Assembly: GCA_904420185.1 (NCBI GenBank)
Contig: CAJFUJ010000053.1
Span: 1-39,016, forward strand
Direction: 5' to 3'
DNA length: 39,016 nucleotides
DNA from: an uncultured Butyricicoccus sp.
Lineage (GTDB): Bacteria; Bacillota; Clostridia; Oscillospirales; Butyricicoccaceae
The position numbers and the translations under genes were made by a program. This document shows, one piece after another, positions 14,748-23,005 of this stretch; the stretch's first letter is position 1; every line of letters starts with the position of its first letter. Under the pieces are notes generated by a model that was given only the letters and a program-made list of their open reading frames with translations, did not search any database and was not told the DNA's origin.

Positions 14748-16256
14748 TCAGCTCAGGAAGCACACAATGGTGATGGTATCACGCTCTTCACCGGCCTTAA
14801 AGGTGATGTATTCGGCGTTATCCCGGATGAAATCGACCGCGTTTTCCTCTGTTTCGATGTTCTCCGGTTTCATCGGGTCCACGCCGCCCAGCACGGCCGT
14901 CACGCGGATATTGACCATTTGCGCATCAGGCGCCACGCCACATTCCACCATGATATGGCTATCCTTGGCGGCTTTCCGGCAGCACAGGGCGAACACCTCG
15001 TCCACAACCACTGCTTCGCGCGCATAGTGCCGTTTGTCAATGCCATTATCTGCAAACTGTTTTTTCAAAAACGCAGTTACTTCGCCTGCATATTCGGGCC
15101 TCGCCGGCACGTCGCAATGGGCAAGCTCTTTGTCCCCCTTGCAAAACAGCAGCGTCAACATGGCAAAGCCACCGTTTTCCTTCAAGTCGTCACAATAGAC
15201 CATGGCATGTCCGGCCACAAATTGCAGCAGCTCTTCACTTTCCATGTTTTTGCTACGGCTGGTATTCAAGTCGGCACGGAGCTGCTGGTTGCCGTAAGGT
15301 GTACCGCTGCGGTCGGTCAGTGCAGCCAGACCAGCTGTATGTAGGAAGATCCGGTCGCCCTGCTTAAACCGCCGCTCCATTGACCGATAGGATACATTTT
15401 CATTCATCCCGAGCGGCGCATATACTGGGCTCTCCAACCACTCATACCGGTCCTCATTGCGCATAAACAGCGGCTGCTGCTGGCCAGCGTTGACATAGGT
15501 AAACCGTCCATCGGCTGTGCCTAGCGTTGCAACCAAGGCGTTTAAGCAAAACTGGTTGCCCAGATCGTACAGCTGCGCATTGACGTCCGCCATGGTTTCC
15601 TCCAGCGAGCGGCCTTGGCGCAGCCGGCTGCGGATGGTGGTCTGTGCGACAACCATAAATAGCGCTTCCGAAATGCTGCCGCCCGGGATCTGCCCAATTA
15701 CGATGCACAGCAAACCGGGATCGATGAAAAAATAGTCGTAAAACAAGCTATCTTTGCCGGTGCCGCGCTCAATCAAACCGGCCACTTCAAAGTTGGCGCG
15801 GCTGGGGATATCCGGCAGGACTTGTGGCAAAGCAGACCGGCTGATCTCTTCGGCCATACTGCGGCGCGCGCGCAGCTCGGCCTCCTGTGATGCCTGGACG
15901 CGGACCTGTTCGATCCTGTCATCCTCCTCGCTGGTCAACACCGAAATCGTCCGTGCCAACGCGCCGATTTCATCTGAGCGTTCGAGCAGCGCCGGGTCGA
16001 TCTCATCGTCTTGTCCGGCCGCGCATCTCTCCAGCGAATTTTGCAGCTCTTCCAGCGGCGCATCGGTCTCTGTTTGAATGCCACGGATCCACCACCACAC
16101 CAGCAGCGCTGTACCAACCGCCACACACACAACCGCCACAATTTTCCCGATCCACGGCGTCAGCAGTATCAATAAGAGGTTGAGCACAAGCAGCGCCGCG
16201 GCCGCCAAAATACACCTTTGCAAAAGCCGTCTGCTCACGGTATTCTGTTTGTTCAT
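14748..16256 (-). CDS. Membrane SpoIIE/PP2C-like protein with HATPase-like C-terminus, predicted pseudoenzyme
   Basis: 502 aa. Two membrane helices (about 14-33 and 36-56) and a HAMP-like linker (60-115) lead to a SpoIIE-type PP2C fold (140-373) and a histidine-kinase-like ATPase fold (378-502). The fold is clear (ALFMVVAQTTIRSRL, FTYVNAGQQQPLFMR, APLGM). But the metal-binding aspartates are gone: the GDVSGHG position reads GQIPGGS (188-194), YTDG reads HTAG (306-309), and DDITLL reads FAMLTLL (364-370). The N-box Asn of the C-terminal ATPase is also missing (VVDEVFAL, 417-424). Active relatives dephosphorylate anti-sigma antagonists in partner switching; this one would act by binding. It is the last gene of the injection-system operon, 24 nt after the ATPase gene. 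Confidence 0.8.
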   Translation of the reverse strand: MNKQNTVSRRLLQRCILAAAALLVLNLLLILLTPWIGKIVAVVCVAVGTALLVWWWIRGIQTETDAPLEELQNSLERCAAGQDDEIDPALLERSDEIGALARTISVLTSEEDDRIEQVRVQASQEAELRARRSMAEEISRSALPQVLPDIPSRANFEVAGLIERGTGKDSLFYDYFFIDPGLLCIVIGQIPGGSISEALFMVVAQTTIRSRLRQGRSLEETMADVNAQLYDLGNQFCLNALVATLGTADGRFTYVNAGQQQPLFMRNEDRYEWLESPVYAPLGMNENVSYRSMERRFKQGDRIFLHTAGLAALTDRSGTPYGNQQLRADLNTSRSKNMESEELLQFVAGHAMVYCDDLKENGGFAMLTLLFCKGDKELAHCDVPARPEYAGEVTAFLKKQFADNGIDKRHYAREAVVVDEVFALCCRKAAKDSHIMVECGVAPDAQMVNIRVTAVLGGVDPMKPENIETEENAVDFIRDNAEYITFKAGEERDTITIVCFLS

Positions 16257-16280
16257 CTTCCATTCCCTCCGCCGTGCGGC

Positions 16281-18434
16281 CTAGTCCGCATCCGTATCCA
16301 GCAGGTCGGCATATTCCCGCAGTTCTTCCCGCACGACAACGATTTCGTTTTTCTTCATTTCGCCCACAGCCGCCCGCAGCAGATGGCGCATCCCAATGGG
16401 GCAATCCTCCCCTGCCGCCATAAACGCGGCAGCCAGCACGATATTTTTGATGTAGCCACCGGACAGCTCGAATTTTTCCGCAAGGAAATCCCAATCGACA
16501 TCCTCATCCAGCGGCGCGCCGGATGGGATCATCCGCTGGAAGATTTGCTTGCGCATCCGGGCATCCGGGAAGGGGAAATGCACCACATAGGTGATACGGC
16601 GCATAAACGCTTCATCGATGTTGCCGATCAGGTTGGTTGCCAAGATGCACACACCGTCGTATTCCTCGATCTGCTGGAGCAGGTAGGCGACTTCGACGTT
16701 TGCATTGCGGTCGTGGGCGTCTTTGACCTCACTGCGCTTGCCGAACAGCGCGTCGCATTCGTCAAAAAACAGGATACAGTTGGAGTTTTTGGCCTCGGAA
16801 AACACCGCCTGCAAATTTTTCTCGGTTTCTCCGATGTACTTGCTGACAATCTGGGAGATATTGATCTTGTACATCTCCATATTGAGCTGCCGTGCAATCA
16901 CCTGGGCACACATGGTCTTGCCGGTACCGGGTGCGCCCGCAAACAGGATGGACAGCCCCTTGCCGTAGGTCACCCGCTTTTCAAATCCCCACTGGTGGTA
17001 CACACGGTACTGATAACGGATATGCCCGCAGGCCTGCTGCATCAGCCGCTTTTGCGGCGCTGGCATGACCACGTCATCCCAGGTATAGGCAGCAGGGACC
17101 CGGTGGGCCAAATCGCCCAGCTTGTGCACCACCTGCCGGTAGCAGGCCGCGTGCAGTTGTGGGCCGTCCAGCTGTTTGTCCTCATCCAACTTGGCCATAC
17201 CGGCCGCCTGCTGGCAGGCCAGCCGGATCTGCTGCGGTGAAAAGTGGAACTTCCCCGCCAGCTCTTCGGCCGTGACATCGGGCGCCAATCTCTGGTTGCG
17301 CAAGAAAGCGCGGAAGAGCTCTAGCCGTTCGCTTTCGGTCAGCGCGGCGAGGGCCAGATCCACAGTCAGCCGCTGCACCCGCGCCCGCACCGGCAGGCGC
17401 GAGAGCAAAAACACCTGTTCTTTTTTGGTCTCCAGCTGGCACAGCGCGTCAACCATCTGCTGGGGCGCTGGCACCAGTTCCCCGGCTTCATTTTTCCGGT
17501 CCAAGTGGTACAGGCACAGATACCCATCCAGCAGGCCGCCCGCCAAAGCGGCCTGTTCGGCCCGCTCCTGCCAGTCCTCGCCTTCCAGGTCGGCGAACAC
17601 CCCGCACGCCTTCCACCGGGAAAACAGGTGGGCGAGCTGGAAGCGCTTGCCGCTGCCCACCGGACCGGTCAGGCAGGTCACGCAGTGCAGGTTTTCCATC
17701 ATCATACGGTCCAGCTGCCGGGCGGTCTCGCCTTGCACGATCAGCGGCCCATCCGGGCGCTGCGCCGCGCCGTCGAAGATCTCCAGGCCCTGCCGGCTGG
17801 CGATGGTACCGCTCGACAAAAATTCCAGCGTCAGCGGGTGCAGTGTCAAGTTGCCCTGCGCCAGCTCCTCCCGCTGAAACAGACTGGAAAACCGGCTTTT
17901 CTTCGAAAACCGTGCCAAATACTGCTCCAAATTTTCGCCCTTCGGCAAGAACAACTGCACGGCCAGCGCTGTCCCCGGGTGTTTGCGCGTCATGTCGTCC
18001 TGTAAATAGGCGAGCAGCTTTTCATATTTGCGGTCCAATACTGCCGCATACGCCAAAATCACGCAGTTCTGCTCGAACGCATCCAACCCACACCGTGCAA
18101 ACAGCTGCAACAGTGGAATCTGCGCCTGGGTGCGCTGCAACCGCAGTGTAAGCGCTGCCTGGCTTTCCCGCAGCCGTTTGGTTTCCTCTTCGTCCAGGAT
18201 CTCTTCCAAGCCGGTCTGGGACGATTTGATGAGCTGGTGTTCAAACTCCTCACGCGAGACCACAAGGCCGAGCATATACTTCATTTCGCTGGCCGGGCCC
18301 AGCCACTGGTGGTGGCTGTAATAATAGTACAGCCGCAGGTCCAACCAAGCGAACAGATCCCGCATCAGCGCCCACTGGCTGTCGTACCCTGTGCCGGTCG
18401 TCAGGTCGATCGGGCGGATATCCTCTGCCTGCAT
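16281..18434 (-). CDS. AAA+ ATPase of the contractile injection system (Afp15/Pvc15-like)
   Basis: 717 aa. The C-terminal AAA+ module has Walker A GAPGTGKT (500-507), Walker B ILFFDE (554-559), sensor-1 ILATN (597-601) and an RR arginine-finger candidate in AFMRRITY. An earlier degenerate ATPase-like module has GPVGSGKR near residue 260. The long N-terminal part is helical. eCIS clusters nearly always carry such an ATPase, thought to help assembly or cargo loading. The start has AGGAGGA close upstream. It lies 16 nt after the DUF4280 gene. Confidence 0.88.
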   Translation of the reverse strand: MQAEDIRPIDLTTGTGYDSQWALMRDLFAWLDLRLYYYYSHHQWLGPASEMKYMLGLVVSREEFEHQLIKSSQTGLEEILDEEETKRLRESQAALTLRLQRTQAQIPLLQLFARCGLDAFEQNCVILAYAAVLDRKYEKLLAYLQDDMTRKHPGTALAVQLFLPKGENLEQYLARFSKKSRFSSLFQREELAQGNLTLHPLTLEFLSSGTIASRQGLEIFDGAAQRPDGPLIVQGETARQLDRMMMENLHCVTCLTGPVGSGKRFQLAHLFSRWKACGVFADLEGEDWQERAEQAALAGGLLDGYLCLYHLDRKNEAGELVPAPQQMVDALCQLETKKEQVFLLSRLPVRARVQRLTVDLALAALTESERLELFRAFLRNQRLAPDVTAEELAGKFHFSPQQIRLACQQAAGMAKLDEDKQLDGPQLHAACYRQVVHKLGDLAHRVPAAYTWDDVVMPAPQKRLMQQACGHIRYQYRVYHQWGFEKRVTYGKGLSILFAGAPGTGKTMCAQVIARQLNMEMYKINISQIVSKYIGETEKNLQAVFSEAKNSNCILFFDECDALFGKRSEVKDAHDRNANVEVAYLLQQIEEYDGVCILATNLIGNIDEAFMRRITYVVHFPFPDARMRKQIFQRMIPSGAPLDEDVDWDFLAEKFELSGGYIKNIVLAAAFMAAGEDCPIGMRHLLRAAVGEMKKNEIVVVREELREYADLLDTDAD

Positions 18435-18450
18435 CGCATCCTCCTCCTTC

Positions 18451-18828
18451 TTACGGCGTGTTCACCGTCACCGCAGGTGTCATGCTCACCTGGATGACGC
18501 CGCCGTACGCGCACATGAGCTTGCTGGTGTTGTTGAGTAGCGGCTGGCCGCACACCGTCACCGTCGGCACGCCGGGCGCCCACGGTGCGACCGTCACCGG
18601 CACGCAGGCACTCGGCGTCAGCGCGCCCAACGCCGCTGCGGTCGCCGCTGCAACCGCCGGGTTTGCGATACACGAGCACATCCCGAAGGTGGTGCATTTG
18701 TTGTCCATGATGGTTGCAGCGGGCAGCCCGCCCATTGAAACGGTCTGCTGCGAGGTGACAGGCAGCACCATGGGGGCCGCGCCAAACGAACAGGTACAGA
18801 TTGCGGTGTTGACTACCGGGTTTGCCAT
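18451..18828 (-). CDS. DUF4280 PAAR-like spike tip protein
   Basis: 125 aa. The family pattern is clear: an N-terminal TAICTCSFGAAP, a central NKCTTFGMCSCIANP, then PSACVPVTVAPWAPGVPTV, and LMCAYGGVIQVS near the C-terminus, with nine cysteines. DUF4280 proteins are PAAR-like tips that cap the spike of eCIS and similar systems and can carry or recruit effectors. This copy has no fused effector domain. A GGAGAG site precedes the ATG. Confidence 0.9.
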   Translation of the reverse strand: MANPVVNTAICTCSFGAAPMVLPVTSQQTVSMGGLPAATIMDNKCTTFGMCSCIANPAVAAATAAALGALTPSACVPVTVAPWAPGVPTVTVCGQPLLNNTSKLMCAYGGVIQVSMTPAVTVNTP

Positions 18829-18840
18829 GGTTTTCTCTCC

Positions 18841-20157
18841 TTATTGAAATTGCAGGGTAAAGGCGTTTTCTCCGTTTGTTTGGGGCTCGACATATTGGAT
18901 GCTTCCGTCCCAAAAGACCGCCAGCTTGCCGGCGCTGCGCAACATCACGCGGATGCGGCCCTGTTCGTCGGTGCGGTACTGCTGGGCGGGGAGGAAAGCT
19001 TTGCCGCGCGTATGCGCATGGGCCAGCGGCGTGGCTAGCCGTCCTTCCTCTCCCTCGTAGCTTTGTAGGAACACCAGCTCGGGCTGCTTGGCCTCTTCGA
19101 TCAGGAAGTTGCCCGGCAGCGGCAGCGCGTTTGCCGGACCCTTGCAAAACAGCCGCAGCGTCTGCACGCCTTCGGCCGCTTTGGTCTGCGCCAGTTTGAG
19201 CGGCGCGTCGCCGGCGGCTGCCAGCCAGACGGTTTCATGGATCAGCGGCTGGCCGTCGCGCTGGAGGGTCAGGTGGGCGGTCGTCGCGCCCTTGCCGTAG
19301 GGGTAGCCCATGCCGGGCTTGAGGTCGGCGCTGCCTTCCCAGGTCTTGCCCGGCTGGATGTCCAGGGCAATTTCCTCGGTCTGGAAGCCGCGCAGGCGAA
19401 CCGACAGGGTGTGCTGCCCTGCCGGCAGGTCGGTCCACACCTGGTAACCGCCCCGCTTGGACTGGGGCTGGCTGGGGATGCCGTCGATGTAGAACATCGC
19501 GCCGCTGTTTTCGAGCGCCGTACCGCGGAAGCCGTCGCGCAGCAGCAGCACCGCGCTGACACTGCGGCGGATCTCCTCTTGCCGGGCCTGCGGGTCGACC
19601 GTCGCGGTAAAGTCGGTGACGCGCGTGATCTTGCGCTCCCTGCGCGAAGCGATGGTCACACCTGTGACCATCAACACAAAGGATGCCTTGTATTCCTTAG
19701 AGGTGTTGTTCCAAATTTTGAGCAGTTGCTCCAGCGGCACCTTTTCCACCGCCAGATGCAGCTGGGCGCGCTCCTCTGCCAGCGAACCGGACAGATATTG
19801 CTGCGGCAAAATCGGGTTGTCGCGCAAGGCCTGAATGGCGGCGCCCAAAATTCTATGCTGATCGGCCTGCCGCAGTTGGACCGGCGCTTTGGAGTGGGCG
19901 GTGACCAGATAGCGCAGGGTAAATTGCGCGGCGGCGCGGCGCTGGGTGTTTTGGTCCACCTGGTAGTAGCCGCTCGTCATGTTCTGGCTTTCTTCCTCGA
20001 TATGGTACAAGTATACGGTCAACTGGTTATTCTCACTCTCGTGCGGGGAACAAAGCGCGATCAACTCCCTGTTGCCCAGCGGCTCCGGGGTTAGGTTATC
20101 GCGCAGCAGCTCGATCAGCGCGTTCCCTGCCTCCACGATGGCGGTATAATCGGCCAA
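18841..20157 (-). CDS. DUF4255 (Pvc16-type) protein with C-terminal carboxypeptidase-regulatory/PEGA-like extension
   Basis: 438 aa from a TTG start with AAAGGAAG upstream. The N-terminal 190 residues match DUF4255 (Pvc16/Afp16 N-terminal domain): IVEAGNALIELLRDNLTPEPL, LTVYLYHIEEE, RYLVTAHSKAPVQLRQADQHRILG. In PVC this protein caps or terminates the sheath-tube end. The remaining 250 residues are beta-rich, with a PEGA-like stretch (YQVWTDLPAGQHTLSVRLRG) and a second segment with TTAHLTLQRDGQPL typical of peptidase-regulatory domains. Homologues without the extension are about half this length. Probable structural role at the membrane-distal or membrane-proximal cap. Confidence 0.82.
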   Translation of the reverse strand: MADYTAIVEAGNALIELLRDNLTPEPLGNRELIALCSPHESENNQLTVYLYHIEEESQNMTSGYYQVDQNTQRRAAAQFTLRYLVTAHSKAPVQLRQADQHRILGAAIQALRDNPILPQQYLSGSLAEERAQLHLAVEKVPLEQLLKIWNNTSKEYKASFVLMVTGVTIASRRERKITRVTDFTATVDPQARQEEIRRSVSAVLLLRDGFRGTALENSGAMFYIDGIPSQPQSKRGGYQVWTDLPAGQHTLSVRLRGFQTEEIALDIQPGKTWEGSADLKPGMGYPYGKGATTAHLTLQRDGQPLIHETVWLAAAGDAPLKLAQTKAAEGVQTLRLFCKGPANALPLPGNFLIEEAKQPELVFLQSYEGEEGRLATPLAHAHTRGKAFLPAQQYRTDEQGRIRVMLRSAGKLAVFWDGSIQYVEPQTNGENAFTLQFQ

Positions 20158-20178
20158 AGCCGTTCACTTCCTTTCTGC

Positions 20179-22515
20179 TTATTGGGCGGACGTATTGTAC
20201 AGCGGCAGCAAGGCGTCGGCCATCCACCCCTGGTTGCGCGATACCCAGCCGCCGGTCAGGCCATTGAGCGTATTGGTCTGCCGGCCAAAGGCGGCTAGGG
20301 CCGCGTAAAGCGACGCCTGATTTTCCGACGAGGTAGACAGCGCAGTATACCAGCTGGCCTTGTCGCCGGTACCCATCGAATAGGCGCTCGCCGCCTGGGT
20401 GACGGCGGTCAGCGACTGCTCGTAGGCGGTCAGCGCGCTCTGCACGTTGGTGTAGGCGGTCGCCAAATCGGCCAGCGCAGTCTGCACCGACAGCAAAATT
20501 GCATTGCTGTCCACCGTCGCGCTGGTGTCGCCGGTTGTCCCGGCTAGCGCCTGTTGGTAGGCCGTGGCCACCAAGGCCAGATCCGATACGTCCCATGTTG
20601 TTGGGTTAAACAGTGAGGACAGGCCATCCAATGCGTACTGGGAGGGGTCTCCCGCACCCGCACTGGTCGCTTCCATCGACGCCTTGGACATTTCAATGGT
20701 GCAGTTGCTGATTTGGTTGTTCAAAATATTCACTTGGCTTTCCAGCTCGGCCACCGTCGAAGCGCTGCCCGTGCCGCTGGCCTGGGCGCTGCGCGCGTCG
20801 GTCAAAAGCTCCTGGGTGCGCGTCAAATTGCTCTCCAGCGCCAGCCGACGCTCGGCATTTTCCCAATAGGTGAACATTGCATCGATTGCAGTTTCGGCCG
20901 CCTGGGCGCTCGTACAGCCGGCCAAAGCCTGCCCGACAGATGTGGACCCATAGTATGGGTTGTCTGCGCTCTGCTGGGCGGCGGAACTGCCTGCCATCAA
21001 ATTGAGCGACGCCAGAAAATCTTCGACGCGGGCCTGTTCGGCTGCTGCGGCGTTGGCTGCCGCCGTCGCGTTTGCGGCGCTGGCCGAAGGCATAGCGGTC
21101 AGCAGCGACCAGCTCAGCTGCACGGCCTCGTCGTCACGCAGCAGCACTTCGGCGCGGCAGCCTTCCAGCTCGTAGGTCTCACTGTCATAGGACCCCGCCG
21201 CCGTGCTGACGCCATCGATAGCGCTGTAGGTGCGTGTACCTGTCACCGGCTCGGGCCAATCGTCCAGCGAAACATCGTCCTGCCCGGGCAGCAGCGCAAA
21301 ACGCTCCTCCCGCGGTGCCGACAGATACACCGTGTGTACAGCCGGCTCGTTGTCCCCGATTTGGTAACTGCATAGCGCCGACAGGCCAATGGCTGGCGCC
21401 GAGATGACAAAGCCGTTGTTGACGTTGTCGTAGTCGGTGGTGGCACTTTCGCCCAACGCAACGCGGAATTCGGCTGCCGTCAGGCTCACCAGCCAGGTGC
21501 CGTCCACCGTGCCGCCAGCCATCTGGCCGACATAAGCAGTCTGCCCGTTTTCAGCGTAGAGGGTGCCAAAGCCCGACGGCGTCAAGCCGTCCGCTTCCCC
21601 GTCGTAGTACAGCTTATTGGACTTATACCACTGGATGGCGCCATCCGGTTCGCCTGCGGCAAACGTGGCGTCAATGCGCTGGTTTTCTGCCGGGTATAGG
21701 CTGCCTTCGCCGTCATAGAGCCCTTCGGAAAAGCTGCCTTCATACACCTTGACGCCGTCGGTATCGTATTCGACGCCTTCGCCCTCATATAGCCCTTCGG
21801 CAAAAGTGCCTTTATACCGCGCCTTGCCGTTTTCGTAGTACTCGGTCCCCTCGCCCGACTGCATCCCGCCGGCGAATGCACCTCTGTAAAGCAGGACACC
21901 GTCCTCGTAAAGAATGCCTTGCCCTTCATAGACGCCCGCAGCAAAGTCGCCTTCATACAGCAGCACACCTGCTTCATAGGCTGTACCATTGCCTTCACGC
22001 AGGCCGTCAACAAAGTCGCCCTCATAGATGACCAGGCCTTCTTCATCGTATTCCTTGCCTTCGCCTTGCAGCAGCCCTTCTTCCAGCCTGCCCTCATAAA
22101 GCGGCACGGTTTTTTCCTCGTCCGAATAGACGACCACGCGGCCGGTCCAGGTGGCGATGCGGGAATCCTCCACATAAAAGTGGGCGGTCAAAAAATGGCT
22201 CAGGATAAAGGGCCAGGCCACGAAATAGATCAGCAGCACCAGCACGATTAGGCCGACCGCAAGCGTCAACAAGAGCTTCTTGGAGATGAACAACCGTCCT
22301 GTTTCCACATAATCGCCGCGCGAGGTCGGCTTTTTGGCAATCGTTGCCGCCGACTGCAGCGAATCCGCAGCGACCTTGGTCGCCTGGCGCGAAAAATTGG
22401 TAAACCGTTTTAGGCGCGCCCAAAGCCCGGTCAAGCGGCGGGTAAAAAACGCACGAATGGTGCGGAAAAAGATCCCAAAGGATCGCAGCAGTTGTGTCAA
22501 CAAATGATAGAGCAA
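20179..22515 (-). CDS. Membrane-anchored MORN-repeat protein in the injection-system operon
   Basis: 778 aa from a TTG at 22515 placed seven bases after GGGGAGGA; a GTG at 22548 would add 11 residues but lacks a site. A basic amphipathic N-terminus precedes one membrane helix (LLTLAVGLIVLVLLIYFVAWPFIL, about 83-106). Then come about seven MORN-type repeats (YEGDF..G..EG.G..Y, roughly 140-310), a beta-rich linker, and a long Ala/Thr/Gln-rich helical region (about 450-760) likely to form coiled coil. The topology probably puts repeats and helices outside the cytoplasm. MORN repeats bind phospholipid or proteins. It is not a standard eCIS component and may anchor or dock the particle. Confidence 0.75.
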   Translation of the reverse strand: MLYHLLTQLLRSFGIFFRTIRAFFTRRLTGLWARLKRFTNFSRQATKVAADSLQSAATIAKKPTSRGDYVETGRLFISKKLLLTLAVGLIVLVLLIYFVAWPFILSHFLTAHFYVEDSRIATWTGRVVVYSDEEKTVPLYEGRLEEGLLQGEGKEYDEEGLVIYEGDFVDGLREGNGTAYEAGVLLYEGDFAAGVYEGQGILYEDGVLLYRGAFAGGMQSGEGTEYYENGKARYKGTFAEGLYEGEGVEYDTDGVKVYEGSFSEGLYDGEGSLYPAENQRIDATFAAGEPDGAIQWYKSNKLYYDGEADGLTPSGFGTLYAENGQTAYVGQMAGGTVDGTWLVSLTAAEFRVALGESATTDYDNVNNGFVISAPAIGLSALCSYQIGDNEPAVHTVYLSAPREERFALLPGQDDVSLDDWPEPVTGTRTYSAIDGVSTAAGSYDSETYELEGCRAEVLLRDDEAVQLSWSLLTAMPSASAANATAAANAAAAEQARVEDFLASLNLMAGSSAAQQSADNPYYGSTSVGQALAGCTSAQAAETAIDAMFTYWENAERRLALESNLTRTQELLTDARSAQASGTGSASTVAELESQVNILNNQISNCTIEMSKASMEATSAGAGDPSQYALDGLSSLFNPTTWDVSDLALVATAYQQALAGTTGDTSATVDSNAILLSVQTALADLATAYTNVQSALTAYEQSLTAVTQAASAYSMGTGDKASWYTALSTSSENQASLYAALAAFGRQTNTLNGLTGGWVSRNQGWMADALLPLYNTSAQ

Positions 22516-22560
22516 AACGTGTTCCTCCCCAGGCGGGGACCGCCGCACAGGGCGCTCCCT

Positions 22561-22980
22561 TTAAATACTAAAAACAGACATCCGTAACAGCAACCACACA
22601 ATAGCGAGCACCAGCGCGGCCAGGACGATGATGCCGATCGCCCGCCGGATCTGCTTGCTTCGGTAGTCGGGCGGCGTATAGAGCGGTTGCTCGGGCGAAC
22701 GGCGGACATAGCCGTCTGCATATACACGGGCCTGCGGCGGCCGTGCATTGTCCTCTGCAGGCGCCTGGTCATCATCCAGGGTTTCCGGCCGGCGAGATGC
22801 ATACCGGCGTGCCGCCTGCTGGCCTGCATCGTCGATGGCACGGTTGGCCTTGCCGGTCAGCCGGCTGATTTCACCGATCAGGCTGGTGCGCCGCCGCAGC
22901 TTGGCGGCTTCGCCCGCAACCCGGTTTTTAGCGGCCGATTCGATCTGTTTTCGTATGATATCAAGCTGTGTCAGTCCCAT
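22561..22980 (-). CDS. 139-aa tail-anchored membrane protein of unknown function
   Basis: I recognise no family. The N-terminal half is a charged helix (LDIIRKQIESAAKNRVAGEAAKL), the middle is Pro/Arg-rich and disordered-looking, and a single membrane helix sits near the C-terminus (AIGIIVLAALVLAIVWLLL, about 114-132). That makes it a tail-anchored protein with a cytoplasmic bulk. It lies between the cyclase-like sensor and the MORN protein, and GGGAGG precedes its ATG. The location suggests a partner in one membrane complex. Confidence 0.65.
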   Translation of the reverse strand: MGLTQLDIIRKQIESAAKNRVAGEAAKLRRRTSLIGEISRLTGKANRAIDDAGQQAARRYASRRPETLDDDQAPAEDNARPPQARVYADGYVRRSPEQPLYTPPDYRSKQIRRAIGIIVLAALVLAIVWLLLRMSVFSI

Positions 22981-23005
22981 TATTAAGTGCCTCCCTTTCC
23001 AGGCG

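Noticed and set aside
16218-17240. 340-aa plus-strand open frame opposite the AAA+ gene
   Set aside because: Antisense to clear Walker A and B motifs; composition typical of shadow frames.
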